Shown in pieces: positions 46,601 to 54,171 of a stretch of DNA of 64,000 bases. The DNA is taken from assembly GCA_030745875.1 (NCBI GenBank), contig JASLNT010000011.1:51783-115782 (forward strand), in the 5' to 3' direction. Under the pieces are notes generated by a model. The model was not told the origin of the DNA and ran no database searches. It saw only the letters and a list, made by a program, of their open reading frames with translations. Both the position numbers and the translations under genes were made by a program. The stretch's first letter is position 1. Each line of letters starts with the position of its first letter. Origin of the DNA: Phycisphaerae bacterium. Lineage in GTDB: Bacteria > Planctomycetota > Phycisphaerae > SM23-33.

Positions 46601-47439
46601 TTCCTCCTTATCTCGCCGCGCGTATCTATGTGCCCGGTCTCTTGGCCTGTCCGGCGATCATAGATGTAACAGCCCGCCTGTCCGTTGTGGAAAACGAGCT
46701 TGTTCTTCGCCGCCAGAGCATACCCCTGCGGCATGTTGCCGGCAAAGTTCTGGCCGTTGTGCGGACCGTTTCGGTACTTCAGACTCGTATCGTTCACCCA
46801 TATCTGTTTTCCGGTCCTGGCGTCCAGCGCGTACGAGTACACGCCCTCGCTGGACCACATGCCCACCGCAAAGTTGACCATACCGTCGTCGGCCACCACG
46901 CCGCTGCGGATCAGCCAACGCGAGGCCATACGCTGATTGGCGATAAAGCGACTGTCATAGAGACCACCATAGAACTTCCAGATCAACTTGCCGGTCGCCG
47001 CATTCAGACAATACGCGTAACCGTCGTCGGACACTGCATAAACCTTGCCCTCCCATATCGCCGGCGCAAAGCGAACCGGGCCGCCCGTGGTGAACCCCCA
47101 CCTGGTCTTCCCCGTGCCCGCGTCCAACGCCCAGAAAGTGTTGTCCGTCGTCGAGCCGAAGTACATCCCGTCGCCGACGATCACCACCTGCGGGGCGTGG
47201 TCGAAGTCGCACCCGGCGACCTCAGCCATGAATTTGTCCGGCCAGGCCGGCAGGGGCTTGCGCTTCGGGATATACTTCCACACTTCTCTCAGCGGAAACG
47301 TCAGCTTCTCCGACGTTGTCGCCGTCCGAGCGCTGTTCCCGCGATACGCAGGCCAGTCGGCCGCGGCAGATAGACGCCCCACCAACATCAGGCACGCAAT
47401 AACACACATTAATCGCATTGTTCGCCGGGTTAATCGCAT
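43648..47439 (-). CDS. Giant PQQ-propeller protein with CBM9-like and malectin-like C-terminus
   Basis: 1263 aa from ATG 47439 (AAGGAG upstream), giving a normal signal peptide (MRLMCVIACLMLVGRLSAAA). Residues about 25-390 are PQQ-type propeller blades: WALDAGTGKTRWGFT, YCLNAATGKLIWKFY, YALDARTGKQIWVN, KRVWEHTIDGVIMGVAVANGML. More blades resume at about 570-640 (GIVAVDAYNGTVLWRWM). Around 900-1090 is a CBM9/DOMON-type domain (APKIDGKLTDACWDGAGEVFLVN, VPWKALENLGI). About 1105-1205 resembles malectin (YSVRLHFADLENTTSGKRVFDVKLQGK). Likely an extracytoplasmic sugar-related protein. No PQQ-dehydrogenase catalytic site is identified. Confidence 0.82.
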   Translation of the reverse strand: MRLTRRTMRLMCVIACLMLVGRLSAAADWPAYRGNSARTATTSEKLTFPLREVWKYIPKRKPLPAWPDKFMAEVAGCDFDHAPQVVIVGDGMYFGSTTDNTFWALDAGTGKTRWGFTTGGPVRFAPAIWEGKVYAVSDDGYAYCLNAATGKLIWKFYGGLYDSRFIANQRMASRWLIRSGVVADDGMVNFAVGMWSSEGVYSYALDARTGKQIWVNDTSLKYRNGPHNGQNFAGNMPQGYALAAKNKLVFHNGQAGCYIYDRRTGQETGHIDTRGEIRRKGRGDASVQVIREDGTIETGHFKETQATIRQNWAVAGDMVIMCEKNRITAKTAGEQGKRVWEHTIDGVIMGVAVANGMLVVSTTDGVIHCFKSGQGGKAATVGPGTRKWARPAPGPAADVLSKCKAYGISKGYALVLGESDAKLAEALAANTDLQVICVLADEAKAAAERIRLRDTTDIYGLEITVDHLASTKKLPYPQYFANVIVVRGKPSGFPAGELKRVQRPCGGLLIAGGKVDVRGKLPGAYDWDSKVTCDQRVKWPLEMLWFGEPGPMNTRGKGSGPPIPVNGVALYVSKGIVAVDAYNGTVLWRWMHAEGTTRGDIRVDGKHLYTSETTQDKKTRKRHTVQVVLDVKTGQRADGVMPPATLERYTGAKRSRADIVRYLGTRVHPLTGGLVSKGFGKSHGCVGAQLSAAMDFFRSGSFSNYDFEDDSGVRNLAGLRPACHPSKTGELGLLLVADGQGAHAVGVPNREDYGSGCDCRFSFLGALAMAPVDKQRDEDWAVFSDPVPERTAGPVRHVNMNFGAPGDRRHADKKLWLSIPRPVGKWLGIYVPYLAEFYDGAQPEARNGSGHDYYGGTQSYRRNAERWAIAGSDKPWVYASGYRGLKSLTLGLDYYQWGKQYVAMPCATAPKIDGKLTDACWDGAGEVFLVNAQNWNRPVYARQISNPGESAWMRHDKDNLYVAYRQNVRKSLKIKPPSHYVKVSRVGRFDLLLKGSGGKVVRLGVSPSGDRSDALIATEGVGRKMKASEPDESWKGDWQSAVSVKGSEFIIEMAVPWKALENLGIKRKELSALVHKKVNVKYLKQPNVQSIKNVHLSTRSASARPYSVRLHFADLENTTSGKRVFDVKLQGKVVLKDFDIVAAAGGGNKAVVREFKGVMATNEIKLELVSGARDMKGSAAPIISGMQVQAEQPGPVPATVLGIMTNGKDNGGFKLFSALEKLPLKQRMKVRGWGPEDEEALNKSRIKRGLPPLKETPKNRKKK

Positions 47440-47662
47440 AGAGAGGTCTCCTTGCCCGTGCGCCGGATACGGTCTCAAAAGTGTCTTAGGATCGGGCGCA
47501 TTCTAACATTTTGCGAGTTGGGATCGAAGAGCGAAAACCTTATCCGTCAACAACCCCGGTTGGCGCAAGGAATTGTTGGATGTTGAAAAGCTCCCGGTAA
47601 TACGAGAGAATGCTCCGAAGACTCGAAGACGAACGCGCACAGATAGTTCAGGAGACATCTAA

Positions 47663-48940
47663 ATGGCAAACGAAACAGCCTTCAATATGGGCTCATCCAA
47701 TATTCGATTCGGGCCGGGCGCCACACGTGAGATCGGAATGGATCTGGCCGACATGGGCGCAAAGCACGTGTTGGTGATTACCGACCCGAATTTGGCGAAG
47801 CTCGCTCCGGTCGCTACGGTGCTCGGTTCGCTGGACGACAACGGCGTGGCGTACACCCTGTTCGACAAGGTGCGCATCGAGCCGACCGACGGGTCGCTGA
47901 AGGAGGCGATCGCGTTTGCAAACGACAATCCGTGCGACGCATTCATCGCCGTAGGCGGCGGGTCGACTATCGACACCGCAAAGGCCGCCAATCTCTACAG
48001 CACCTATCCGGCGGATTTTCTGGACTACGTAAACGCCCCAATCGGCAAGGGTAAGCCCATACCGGGCGCGATCAAACCGTTCATTGCGATACCCACCACC
48101 GCAGGCACGGGCAGCGAGACAACCGGAGTGGTGATATTCGACCTGGTGGAGATGCACGCCAAGACCGGAATCGCGTCCCTGCGCCTCAAGCCCACGCTCG
48201 GGCTGCTGGACCCCGAGAACATAACATCGCTTCCAGGCCAGGTCGCAGCCTCTACCGGGCTGGACGTACTTACCCACGCGGTCGAGTCGTACACTGCGAT
48301 ACCGTACGATCAGCGTCCGGCGGCGGATCGTCCGATACTCCGCCCGGCTTACCAGGGCTCGAATCCCATCAGCGACACATGGTCGCTCCAGTCGCTGCGC
48401 ATGCTGGCGAAATACCTGCAACGAGCGGTCGAGGACCCCTCAGACATCGAGGCGCGCGGAACGATGCTGCTGGCCGCTTCGTACGCGGGCATCGGATTCG
48501 GAAACGCCGGCGTGCATTTGGCTCACGGCATGTCGTATCCGGTTTCGGGAATGGTGCGCGACTACAAGCCCGAGGACTACAAGGTCGACTGGCCGATCGT
48601 CCCACATGGAACGGCCGTCGTACTCAACGCGCCGGCGGTCTTCCGCTTCACGGCTTCGGCGTGCCCGCAAAGACACCTTCAGGCCGCAGAGGCCCTCGGC
48701 GTGGACATCAGCGGAGCAAACCCCGACGACGCGGGCAATATCCTGTCGGATCGCATAATCGAATTCATGCGAACCCTCGACATCCCCAACGGTCTGTCGG
48801 CGGTGGGATACACCCAGGCGGACATTCCCGCTCTGGTCGAAGGCACGCTCCCCCAGCATCGCGTAACGAAACTCGCACCAAATGAAGCAGGTAGAGAAGA
48901 CCTCGAGCGTCTCTTCGCCGACGCGATGAAATATTGGTAG
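47663..48940 (+). CDS. Iron-type alcohol dehydrogenase, hydroxyacid-oxoacid transhydrogenase type
   Basis: 425 aa; AGGAG 8 nt before ATG. NAD-binding GGGSTIDTAKA, then PTTAGTGSE, and metal ligands in GLDVLTHAVESY and GVHLAHGMSYPVSG. The block DYKVDWPIVPHGTAVVLNAPAVFRFTASACPQRH is characteristic of the HOT/ADHFE1 subgroup, which transfers hydride between gamma-hydroxybutyrate-type hydroxyacids and 2-oxoglutarate without free NAD. The physiological substrate here is not known. A HOT label is by motif resemblance. Confidence 0.9.
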   Translation: MANETAFNMGSSNIRFGPGATREIGMDLADMGAKHVLVITDPNLAKLAPVATVLGSLDDNGVAYTLFDKVRIEPTDGSLKEAIAFANDNPCDAFIAVGGGSTIDTAKAANLYSTYPADFLDYVNAPIGKGKPIPGAIKPFIAIPTTAGTGSETTGVVIFDLVEMHAKTGIASLRLKPTLGLLDPENITSLPGQVAASTGLDVLTHAVESYTAIPYDQRPAADRPILRPAYQGSNPISDTWSLQSLRMLAKYLQRAVEDPSDIEARGTMLLAASYAGIGFGNAGVHLAHGMSYPVSGMVRDYKPEDYKVDWPIVPHGTAVVLNAPAVFRFTASACPQRHLQAAEALGVDISGANPDDAGNILSDRIIEFMRTLDIPNGLSAVGYTQADIPALVEGTLPQHRVTKLAPNEAGREDLERLFADAMKYW

Positions 48941-48988
48941 ATTCGTGGTGGCCCCGAGCGGAGAGCGGGCTATAATGCAGCGTAGGTA

Positions 48989-49008
48989 GCCCGGCGGCGT
49001 AGCCGGGC
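48989..49008. other. Short hairpin between HOT and permease genes
   Basis: GCCCGGC-GGCGTA-GCCGGGC, a 7-bp stem without U-tract. A TATAAT sequence lies at 48971-48976, just upstream, but no good -35 element is 16-18 nt before it. Either a terminator remnant or leader structure of the permease transcript. Confidence 0.3.
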
Positions 49009-49047
49009 AAAGTCACCTTGGAATCCCGGCTTGAAGCTGGAGAGAGC

Positions 49048-50970
49048 ATGACGCTGAAACGCAAGCTGGGATTCTGGAGCGTGTTCTGCATCGCCTCGGG
49101 AGCGATGATCAGTTCCGGTTTGTTCATCCTGCCCGGACAGGCATTCCAAATATCCGGACCGGCGGTCATCCTGGCCTACGCCCTGGCCGCCCTTATGGTG
49201 ATTCCCGCCCTGCTGTCCAAGGCCGAACTGGCCACCGCAATGCCCAAGAGCGGGGGCAGCTACTTCTTCGTAGAACGCAGCATGGGCGCACTGCCCGGGA
49301 CACTTGCGGGTCTGGCGGGGTGGTTCTCCCTGGCGTTAAAAAGCGCGTTCGCCATGATCGGCATTGGCGCATTCGCCCAACTGATCTTCCCCCAGAGCAA
49401 CCTCTCGCCAGGCCAGTGGGAGTGGCTGGTAAAGGGTGTCGCCATCAGCTGCTGCCTGGTCTTTATGGTCCTGAATATCCTAAGCGTAAAAGTGGCCGGA
49501 CGCCTCCAGATAGCCATGGTAGCGGGCCTGCTGACTGTGCTGGTGGTGTTCGTCATCACGGGGCTTGGCAGCGTCAAGCAGCACCCCAACTACGACAACT
49601 TCCTCTCGGCCGGGTTCGGAAACGTTTTTGCGACCGCGGCGCTGGTGTTCGTTTCATTCGGCGGGTTGACCAAGGTCGCCTCCGTAGCCGAGGAAATTCA
49701 CGAACCGGGGCGAAACATTCCCCGTGCAATGCTGACGGCCTGTGCGATAGTCTCGTTATTGTACATTGCAACCCTCTTCGTCCTGGTCGGCACGGTTGAC
49801 GGCGCCCAACTGCGGAGCGGACCCTACGGAGACATGACGCCATTGAGCACAGCAGCGGGCAGTTTTCTGGGGCGCTTCGGCGTGGTGATCCTGTCGGGTG
49901 CGGCGATTCTGGCGTTCGTGACCACGGGCAACAGCGGAATCCTGGCGGCCTCACGCAACCCGATGGCGATGAGCCACGACAGGTTCCTTCCCCGATCCTT
50001 CGGGAAGATCTCGCGCCGTTTCGGCACACCGCACGTCAGCATCATCATCACTGCCGTATTCATGATGGTCATGATCGCCTTCCTGTCGATCCGCAACCTG
50101 ATCAAGGTAGCCAGCACGATGAAGCTGGTCCTGTTCCTGCTGGTTAATGTGGCCGTCCTGATAATGCGCGGCAGCCGGTTGCAGAACTATCGCCCGCTGT
50201 TCCGCAGCCCGCTGTTCCCGTGGGTCCAACTGGCCGGAATTGGCCTGTATGCGTCATTGATCGTCGTACTGGCGGCCAAGCTGGACTCGGCCGTACCGAT
50301 CTTGACCGTCGTGGGGTTCCTCCTGGCCGGCGTGGGCTGGTTTTTCTTCTACGTCAACCCGCGGACCACCCGCAAAAGCGCCCTGGTCCACGCCGTCCGC
50401 AGGCTGGTGGCGAATGAGATGAGCCATAACAAGCTGGAAGAAGAGCTGCGCGAGATCGCGCTGCAGCGGGACGAGATCGTCCACGATCGCTTCGACCACC
50501 TGATCAAGGACTGCGAATTCCTCGATTTGCCCGGACAGGCCTCAGCCAGGGATCTCTTCGCAAAGGCCGCCGATGTGCTGTCCGATCGCCTGAACATGGA
50601 TCGAGATACGCTGCTGGAGAAATTCCGCATCCGAGAGGCCCAGTCCAGCACGGTGATCATGCCGGGGCTGGCGATACCGCACGTCATCGTCGAGGGCGAG
50701 GGCCTGTTCGACCTGCTGGTTATCCGCTGCCGTGAGGGGGCGATCTTCGGACCGGGCCAACCACCGATCCAGGCCGCCTTCGTCCTGGTCGGCTCGGACG
50801 ACGAACGCAACTACCACCTCCGCGCCCTGATGGCGATAGCCAATATCGTCCAGGAACCCGACTTCATGGAACGCTGGTTGGCGGCGCCGCAAGCCGAATA
50901 TCTGCGCGACATCCTGTTGCTGTCGAACAGGCAGAGGGACACAGAAGACAATGAAACTGAAGCGGGCTAG
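49048..50970 (+). CDS. APC-family permease fused to PTS EIIA-like domain
   Basis: 640 aa from ATG 49048 (GGAG 6-8 nt upstream). About 12 membrane helices in residues 1-430, with the APC start GFWSVFCIASGAMISSGLFILPG. After a linker, residues about 480-630 form a PTS EIIA type-2-like domain: ASARDLFAKAADVLSDRLNM, then GLAIPHVIVEGEG with H545 in the position of the phosphorylated histidine, and ALMAIANIVQEPDFMERW. Transport of amino acids or related solutes is likely, with the EIIA-like part probably regulatory. Converges with rpoN, overlapping its end by 4 nt. Confidence 0.9.
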   Translation: MTLKRKLGFWSVFCIASGAMISSGLFILPGQAFQISGPAVILAYALAALMVIPALLSKAELATAMPKSGGSYFFVERSMGALPGTLAGLAGWFSLALKSAFAMIGIGAFAQLIFPQSNLSPGQWEWLVKGVAISCCLVFMVLNILSVKVAGRLQIAMVAGLLTVLVVFVITGLGSVKQHPNYDNFLSAGFGNVFATAALVFVSFGGLTKVASVAEEIHEPGRNIPRAMLTACAIVSLLYIATLFVLVGTVDGAQLRSGPYGDMTPLSTAAGSFLGRFGVVILSGAAILAFVTTGNSGILAASRNPMAMSHDRFLPRSFGKISRRFGTPHVSIIITAVFMMVMIAFLSIRNLIKVASTMKLVLFLLVNVAVLIMRGSRLQNYRPLFRSPLFPWVQLAGIGLYASLIVVLAAKLDSAVPILTVVGFLLAGVGWFFFYVNPRTTRKSALVHAVRRLVANEMSHNKLEEELREIALQRDEIVHDRFDHLIKDCEFLDLPGQASARDLFAKAADVLSDRLNMDRDTLLEKFRIREAQSSTVIMPGLAIPHVIVEGEGLFDLLVIRCREGAIFGPGQPPIQAAFVLVGSDDERNYHLRALMAIANIVQEPDFMERWLAAPQAEYLRDILLLSNRQRDTEDNETEAG

Positions 50971-52460
50971 AACTGCCTGCGTTTTCTTGCGGGGGGAATG
51001 TTGAGGATCCTGCGATACTTGGCGACCGTTCTACGGGCGATCTTGAAACCCTTGTTGCTTAGCTCTTCGGCGAGTTGATCGTCGTTCAGGGGTTTGGATT
51101 TGTCTTCGTTGTCGATAACTTCCTGGAGTTTGGTGCGCACCACATCCCAGGCGACGTCCTTGCCTTCGGCGGTTTTTGTTCCGCCCGAAAAGAACATCCT
51201 CAGCGGATAGATCCCGCGCGGTGTCTGCACGTATTTGCCCGCTACGGCGCGGCTGATGGTGGCCACGTGGACGCCGACTTTGCCCGCGATGTCGGCCATC
51301 GGAAGCGGTTTGAGGGCCTCCTTCCCGTCGTCCAGGAAGTCTCGCTGCACGATGAACACTTCGGCGGCCACTCGCTGGATCGTTCGCTTCCTCTGGGCGA
51401 TCGCCTCGACAAGCCATTGCGCCGAACGAATGTTCTTCTGGAGAAAGCGTCGGGTCGCCGATTCGGTCTTGCGATCTCGCGCCAAACGCCGGTAATCCTC
51501 GGATATGCACAGTTGCGGTGAACTGTCGTCGGCCATCGAGACGACGATCTGCCCGTCATTGTCGATATCCACAAGTATCTCGGGCGTAATCACCGGAGCC
51601 GACCGCTGGGAAATCAGCAGTCCGGGCCTGGGGTTCAGGTGCGAGAGGTTCTCAATAGCCTGTTTGATCTCTTCGATGCTCTTTCCGGCCCGCTGGGCGA
51701 TTCGCGGAAGGCGGTTCATTTCGATATCTCGCAGGAACCTCGACACCAGGAGCATTTCCACCGAAACATCCATGCCCGTCTGCGCTTCGGCCTGGAGTTG
51801 GAGCATCAGACACTCAGACAAATCGCGGGCTCCGACACCGGTCGGTTCGAGCGTCTGAACCAACGTCAAAGCCGCCCTGAAAGTCTCTTCGCTGACCGGA
51901 TGAGCCTGGTCGGCGCGTGCGACCAGTTCGCCCAGTTCCGTCCGCAGATATCCGTCTTCGTCTATCAGCGATATTATGAGTTCACCGGCGGATTTCACAT
52001 CATCAGCCGCGTCGATAAACGCCCACTGCCCCATGAGATACTGATCCAACGATTCGCTGGGCGCCGGAGTGTTGGCCATTGCGTCGAGTTTGCGATCGCG
52101 TTCACCCGACGGTTGGGCCGCCTGGCGCGGAGGCAAATCAATACCGTTGAACTCCAGACCGTATTCGTCGGTGAACTCAGCCAGGCGTTCGAAATCATCG
52201 CTGTTTCCGTTATCGTCACCGACGATCATATCCTGCTCACCGCGGTCGGCCGATTCGCTTTCGGTCTGCGCGGTGTCGACGTCCGAGTCGAGCTGTTGGG
52301 TCTCCAGGACGGGATTGGCCTCCATTTCAGCATCGATACGCTCCTGCAGAGCGAGCATCGGAAGCTGGAGAATCTCCATCGCCTGGATAATCCGCGGCGC
52401 CAGCTTCATCTGCTGCTGGAGACCAAGATGTTGTGAAACGTTAAGCCTCATACGATACAT
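50967..52460 (-). CDS. rpoN: RNA polymerase sigma-54 factor
   Basis: 497 aa. Region I: LGLQQQMKLAPRIIQAMEILQLP, which contacts activators. Acidic, low-complexity region II (about 60-110). Region III: core-binding (DVSVEMLLVSRFLRDIE), helix-turn-helix KVGVHVATISRAVAGKYV, and the RpoN box ARRTVAKYR at about 479-487. It directs transcription from -24/-12 promoters with AAA+ activators. The start may be the Met at 52451 (MRLNVSQ), the usual family N-terminus; no strong Shine-Dalgarno distinguishes them. Confidence 0.96.
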   Translation of the reverse strand: MYRMRLNVSQHLGLQQQMKLAPRIIQAMEILQLPMLALQERIDAEMEANPVLETQQLDSDVDTAQTESESADRGEQDMIVGDDNGNSDDFERLAEFTDEYGLEFNGIDLPPRQAAQPSGERDRKLDAMANTPAPSESLDQYLMGQWAFIDAADDVKSAGELIISLIDEDGYLRTELGELVARADQAHPVSEETFRAALTLVQTLEPTGVGARDLSECLMLQLQAEAQTGMDVSVEMLLVSRFLRDIEMNRLPRIAQRAGKSIEEIKQAIENLSHLNPRPGLLISQRSAPVITPEILVDIDNDGQIVVSMADDSSPQLCISEDYRRLARDRKTESATRRFLQKNIRSAQWLVEAIAQRKRTIQRVAAEVFIVQRDFLDDGKEALKPLPMADIAGKVGVHVATISRAVAGKYVQTPRGIYPLRMFFSGGTKTAEGKDVAWDVVRTKLQEVIDNEDKSKPLNDDQLAEELSNKGFKIARRTVAKYRRILNIPPARKRRQF

Positions 52461-52577
52461 TATACCGCACCACGCCGTGGCGCGAAGATACGAAATACTG
52501 ATAGACGCCGATCAAATCGTCAATCGGGGATAATCGGAGGAAAAAAACAGTCGCCCGATCGCTGCAACGGGCCCCTA

Positions 52578-53177
52578 CTACAGTTCCCGCCGTTCGTTAA
52601 TAGCGTCCGAAAGGATCGACCTGTTGGCGTATTCGATCTGCCCGCCGGCAGGAAGACCGCGGGCAAGGCGCGTGATCTTAACGTCCAGGCTCTTTAGACA
52701 CTCGGCGATGTAAAGGCTGGTCGAATCGCCGGCCACCGTCGGATTCGTAGCCAGTATAATCTCTTCAACCTGTCCGGATCTCACGCGAGCTTCCAGATCG
52801 GCGATGGTCAGATCCTCCGGTTCGATACCGTCCAGCGGGGCGATATGACCCATCAGGACGTGATAAACGCCCATGTAGCTACCCGTAGCTTCAAGACTCA
52901 GCAGATCCTTGGGCTGCTCGACAACGCATATCTGGGCGTGATTGCGACGCGGATCGGCGCAGATAACGCACAACTCATCCTCAGCCAGATTAAAGCACCG
53001 GCTGCACGGACGTATCCGGGTTTTCACGTCGCGAATAGCGTCCGCCAGCGCCAACGCCTCAGCGTCGGGCGTCTTCAGTATATGGAACGCCAGCCTCTCA
53101 GCCGTCCGAGCGCCTATACCGGGCAGGTTTCCAAGCTCGGTCATAAGCCTCTGGATTGTCTCACCGTATCCAGCCAT
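52578..53177 (-). CDS. recR: Recombination mediator RecR
   Basis: 199 aa. HhH motif LGNLPGIGARTAERLAFHIL, zinc site C(SR)C...CVIC (CSRCFNLAEDELCVIC), Toprim core ICVVEQPKDLLSLEATG and EEIILATNPTVAGDSTSLYIAE, Walker-like C-terminus. With RecFO it loads RecA onto gapped DNA. Third in the common dnaX-ybaB-recR order, 30 nt after ybaB. Confidence 0.97.
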   Translation of the reverse strand: MAGYGETIQRLMTELGNLPGIGARTAERLAFHILKTPDAEALALADAIRDVKTRIRPCSRCFNLAEDELCVICADPRRNHAQICVVEQPKDLLSLEATGSYMGVYHVLMGHIAPLDGIEPEDLTIADLEARVRSGQVEEIILATNPTVAGDSTSLYIAECLKSLDVKITRLARGLPAGGQIEYANRSILSDAINERREL

Positions 53178-53207
53178 TTCAAACTCAATCAGTGTTTTCC
53201 GGGGGAT

Positions 53208-53534
53208 CTACCCGAGCATCGCGCCCAAACCGGGGATCTCCGCCCCGCCGGTAAGCTCCATCATAGCCGCCTTGGCGGCATCGGCGGCCGCTTCCTGTGC
53301 GGCGGCGACTGCGGCGGTGATCAGGTCCTCGAGAACTTCGGGTTGAACGTCGGCTAGAAGCTCCTTGTCGAGCTCCACCCCGACGATTCGCATTTTGCCT
53401 GTGACGGTGGCTTTGACCACGCCGCCGCCGGCGGGAGCAGTGAAGCGGGCTTCGTCAAGCTCCTTCTGCATCTCGGGCAGGCGGGTCTTCAGCTCGCCGA
53501 CCAGGTGCATCATTTTTCCAATTTTGCCAAACAT
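53208..53534 (-). CDS. Nucleoid-associated YbaB/EbfC protein
   Basis: 108 aa from ATG 53534 (AGGAG 5 nt upstream). The family motif VVKATVTGKMRIVGVELDKELL is clear, flanked by the N-terminal helix MFGKIGKMMHLVGELKTRLPEMQKEL and a C-terminal Ala-rich helix. It binds DNA as a dimer. Located between dnaX and recR as in many bacteria. Confidence 0.93.
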   Translation of the reverse strand: MFGKIGKMMHLVGELKTRLPEMQKELDEARFTAPAGGGVVKATVTGKMRIVGVELDKELLADVQPEVLEDLITAAVAAAQEAAADAAKAAMMELTGGAEIPGLGAMLG

Positions 53535-53628
53535 CGCGTCTCCTAACATCAGAATAAACGGGATCGAACGCCCCGCGGGCGTCTGGAGCGAGAGTACACC
53601 AAATCAACACCGAAGGCAAATATTCCGC

Positions 53629-54171
53629 TCACTCCTCATCGTCGGCGGGTGCGGTTGACTCACCAGGGATCAGCCCGGCCATCGGATCGAGGCGGGCGTC
53701 CAGCAGCGTACCGCTGAACGAATCGATAAGAATCTTGACCGAAGGATCTTTGGATATCTCGGTGGTCTCGGCGGTGCTCAGACCGCCAAACGCCCGTTGC
53801 GCCGGTCCCTGGGAATCCGCATTATCCCCCGGAAGCAACTCGCACGTAATCTCCGATCCCGACAGGGCGCTCAGGACGCGATTGATATCGTCGATAATCT
53901 TAACGCCCCGCCTGCGGAGGCCCTCGTAGTCGGCGCTGTACTCCAGATTCAACACCGCGCCCGAAAACTCCAGAACTTTCGCAGGACCCAGCACTCCAGC
54001 CACGGGCATTTCCCGGGCGTCGCTCACTGCGTCGATAATCAACTGCCAGTTATCCGCCAACCACGATTGATTCCACTGGATAGCGGGACGCTGACCGTCT
54101 GATTCAACAGGGGCGGTGTCTGTCGGAGGCGGGGTTTCGGGCGAGGGACTGGAGGATTCAGCTACGGGTGC
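53629..54171 (-). CDS. dnaX: DnaX tau C-terminal extension (reached by -1 shift or slippage)
   Basis: 180 codons in the -1 frame relative to the dnaX start frame, beginning directly after the A10 tract. The sequence opens with a Pro/Ser/Thr linker (APVAESSSPSPETPPPTDTAPV) and continues into a folded stretch (ADNWQLIIDAVSDAREMPVAGVLGPAKVLEF) typical of tau domain IV/V position. It has no ribosome-binding site or start of its own that fits. If one A is gained, or a -1 shift occurs, translation gives a 570-residue tau. Alternatively, an assembly error of one base in the homopolymer would make a simple dnaX gene of this length. Confidence 0.75.
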   Translation of the reverse strand, partial: APVAESSSPSPETPPPTDTAPVESDGQRPAIQWNQSWLADNWQLIIDAVSDAREMPVAGVLGPAKVLEFSGAVLNLEYSADYEGLRRRGVKIIDDINRVLSALSGSEITCELLPGDNADSQGPAQRAFGGLSTAETTEISKDPSVKILIDSFSGTLLDARLDPMAGLIPGESTAPADDEE

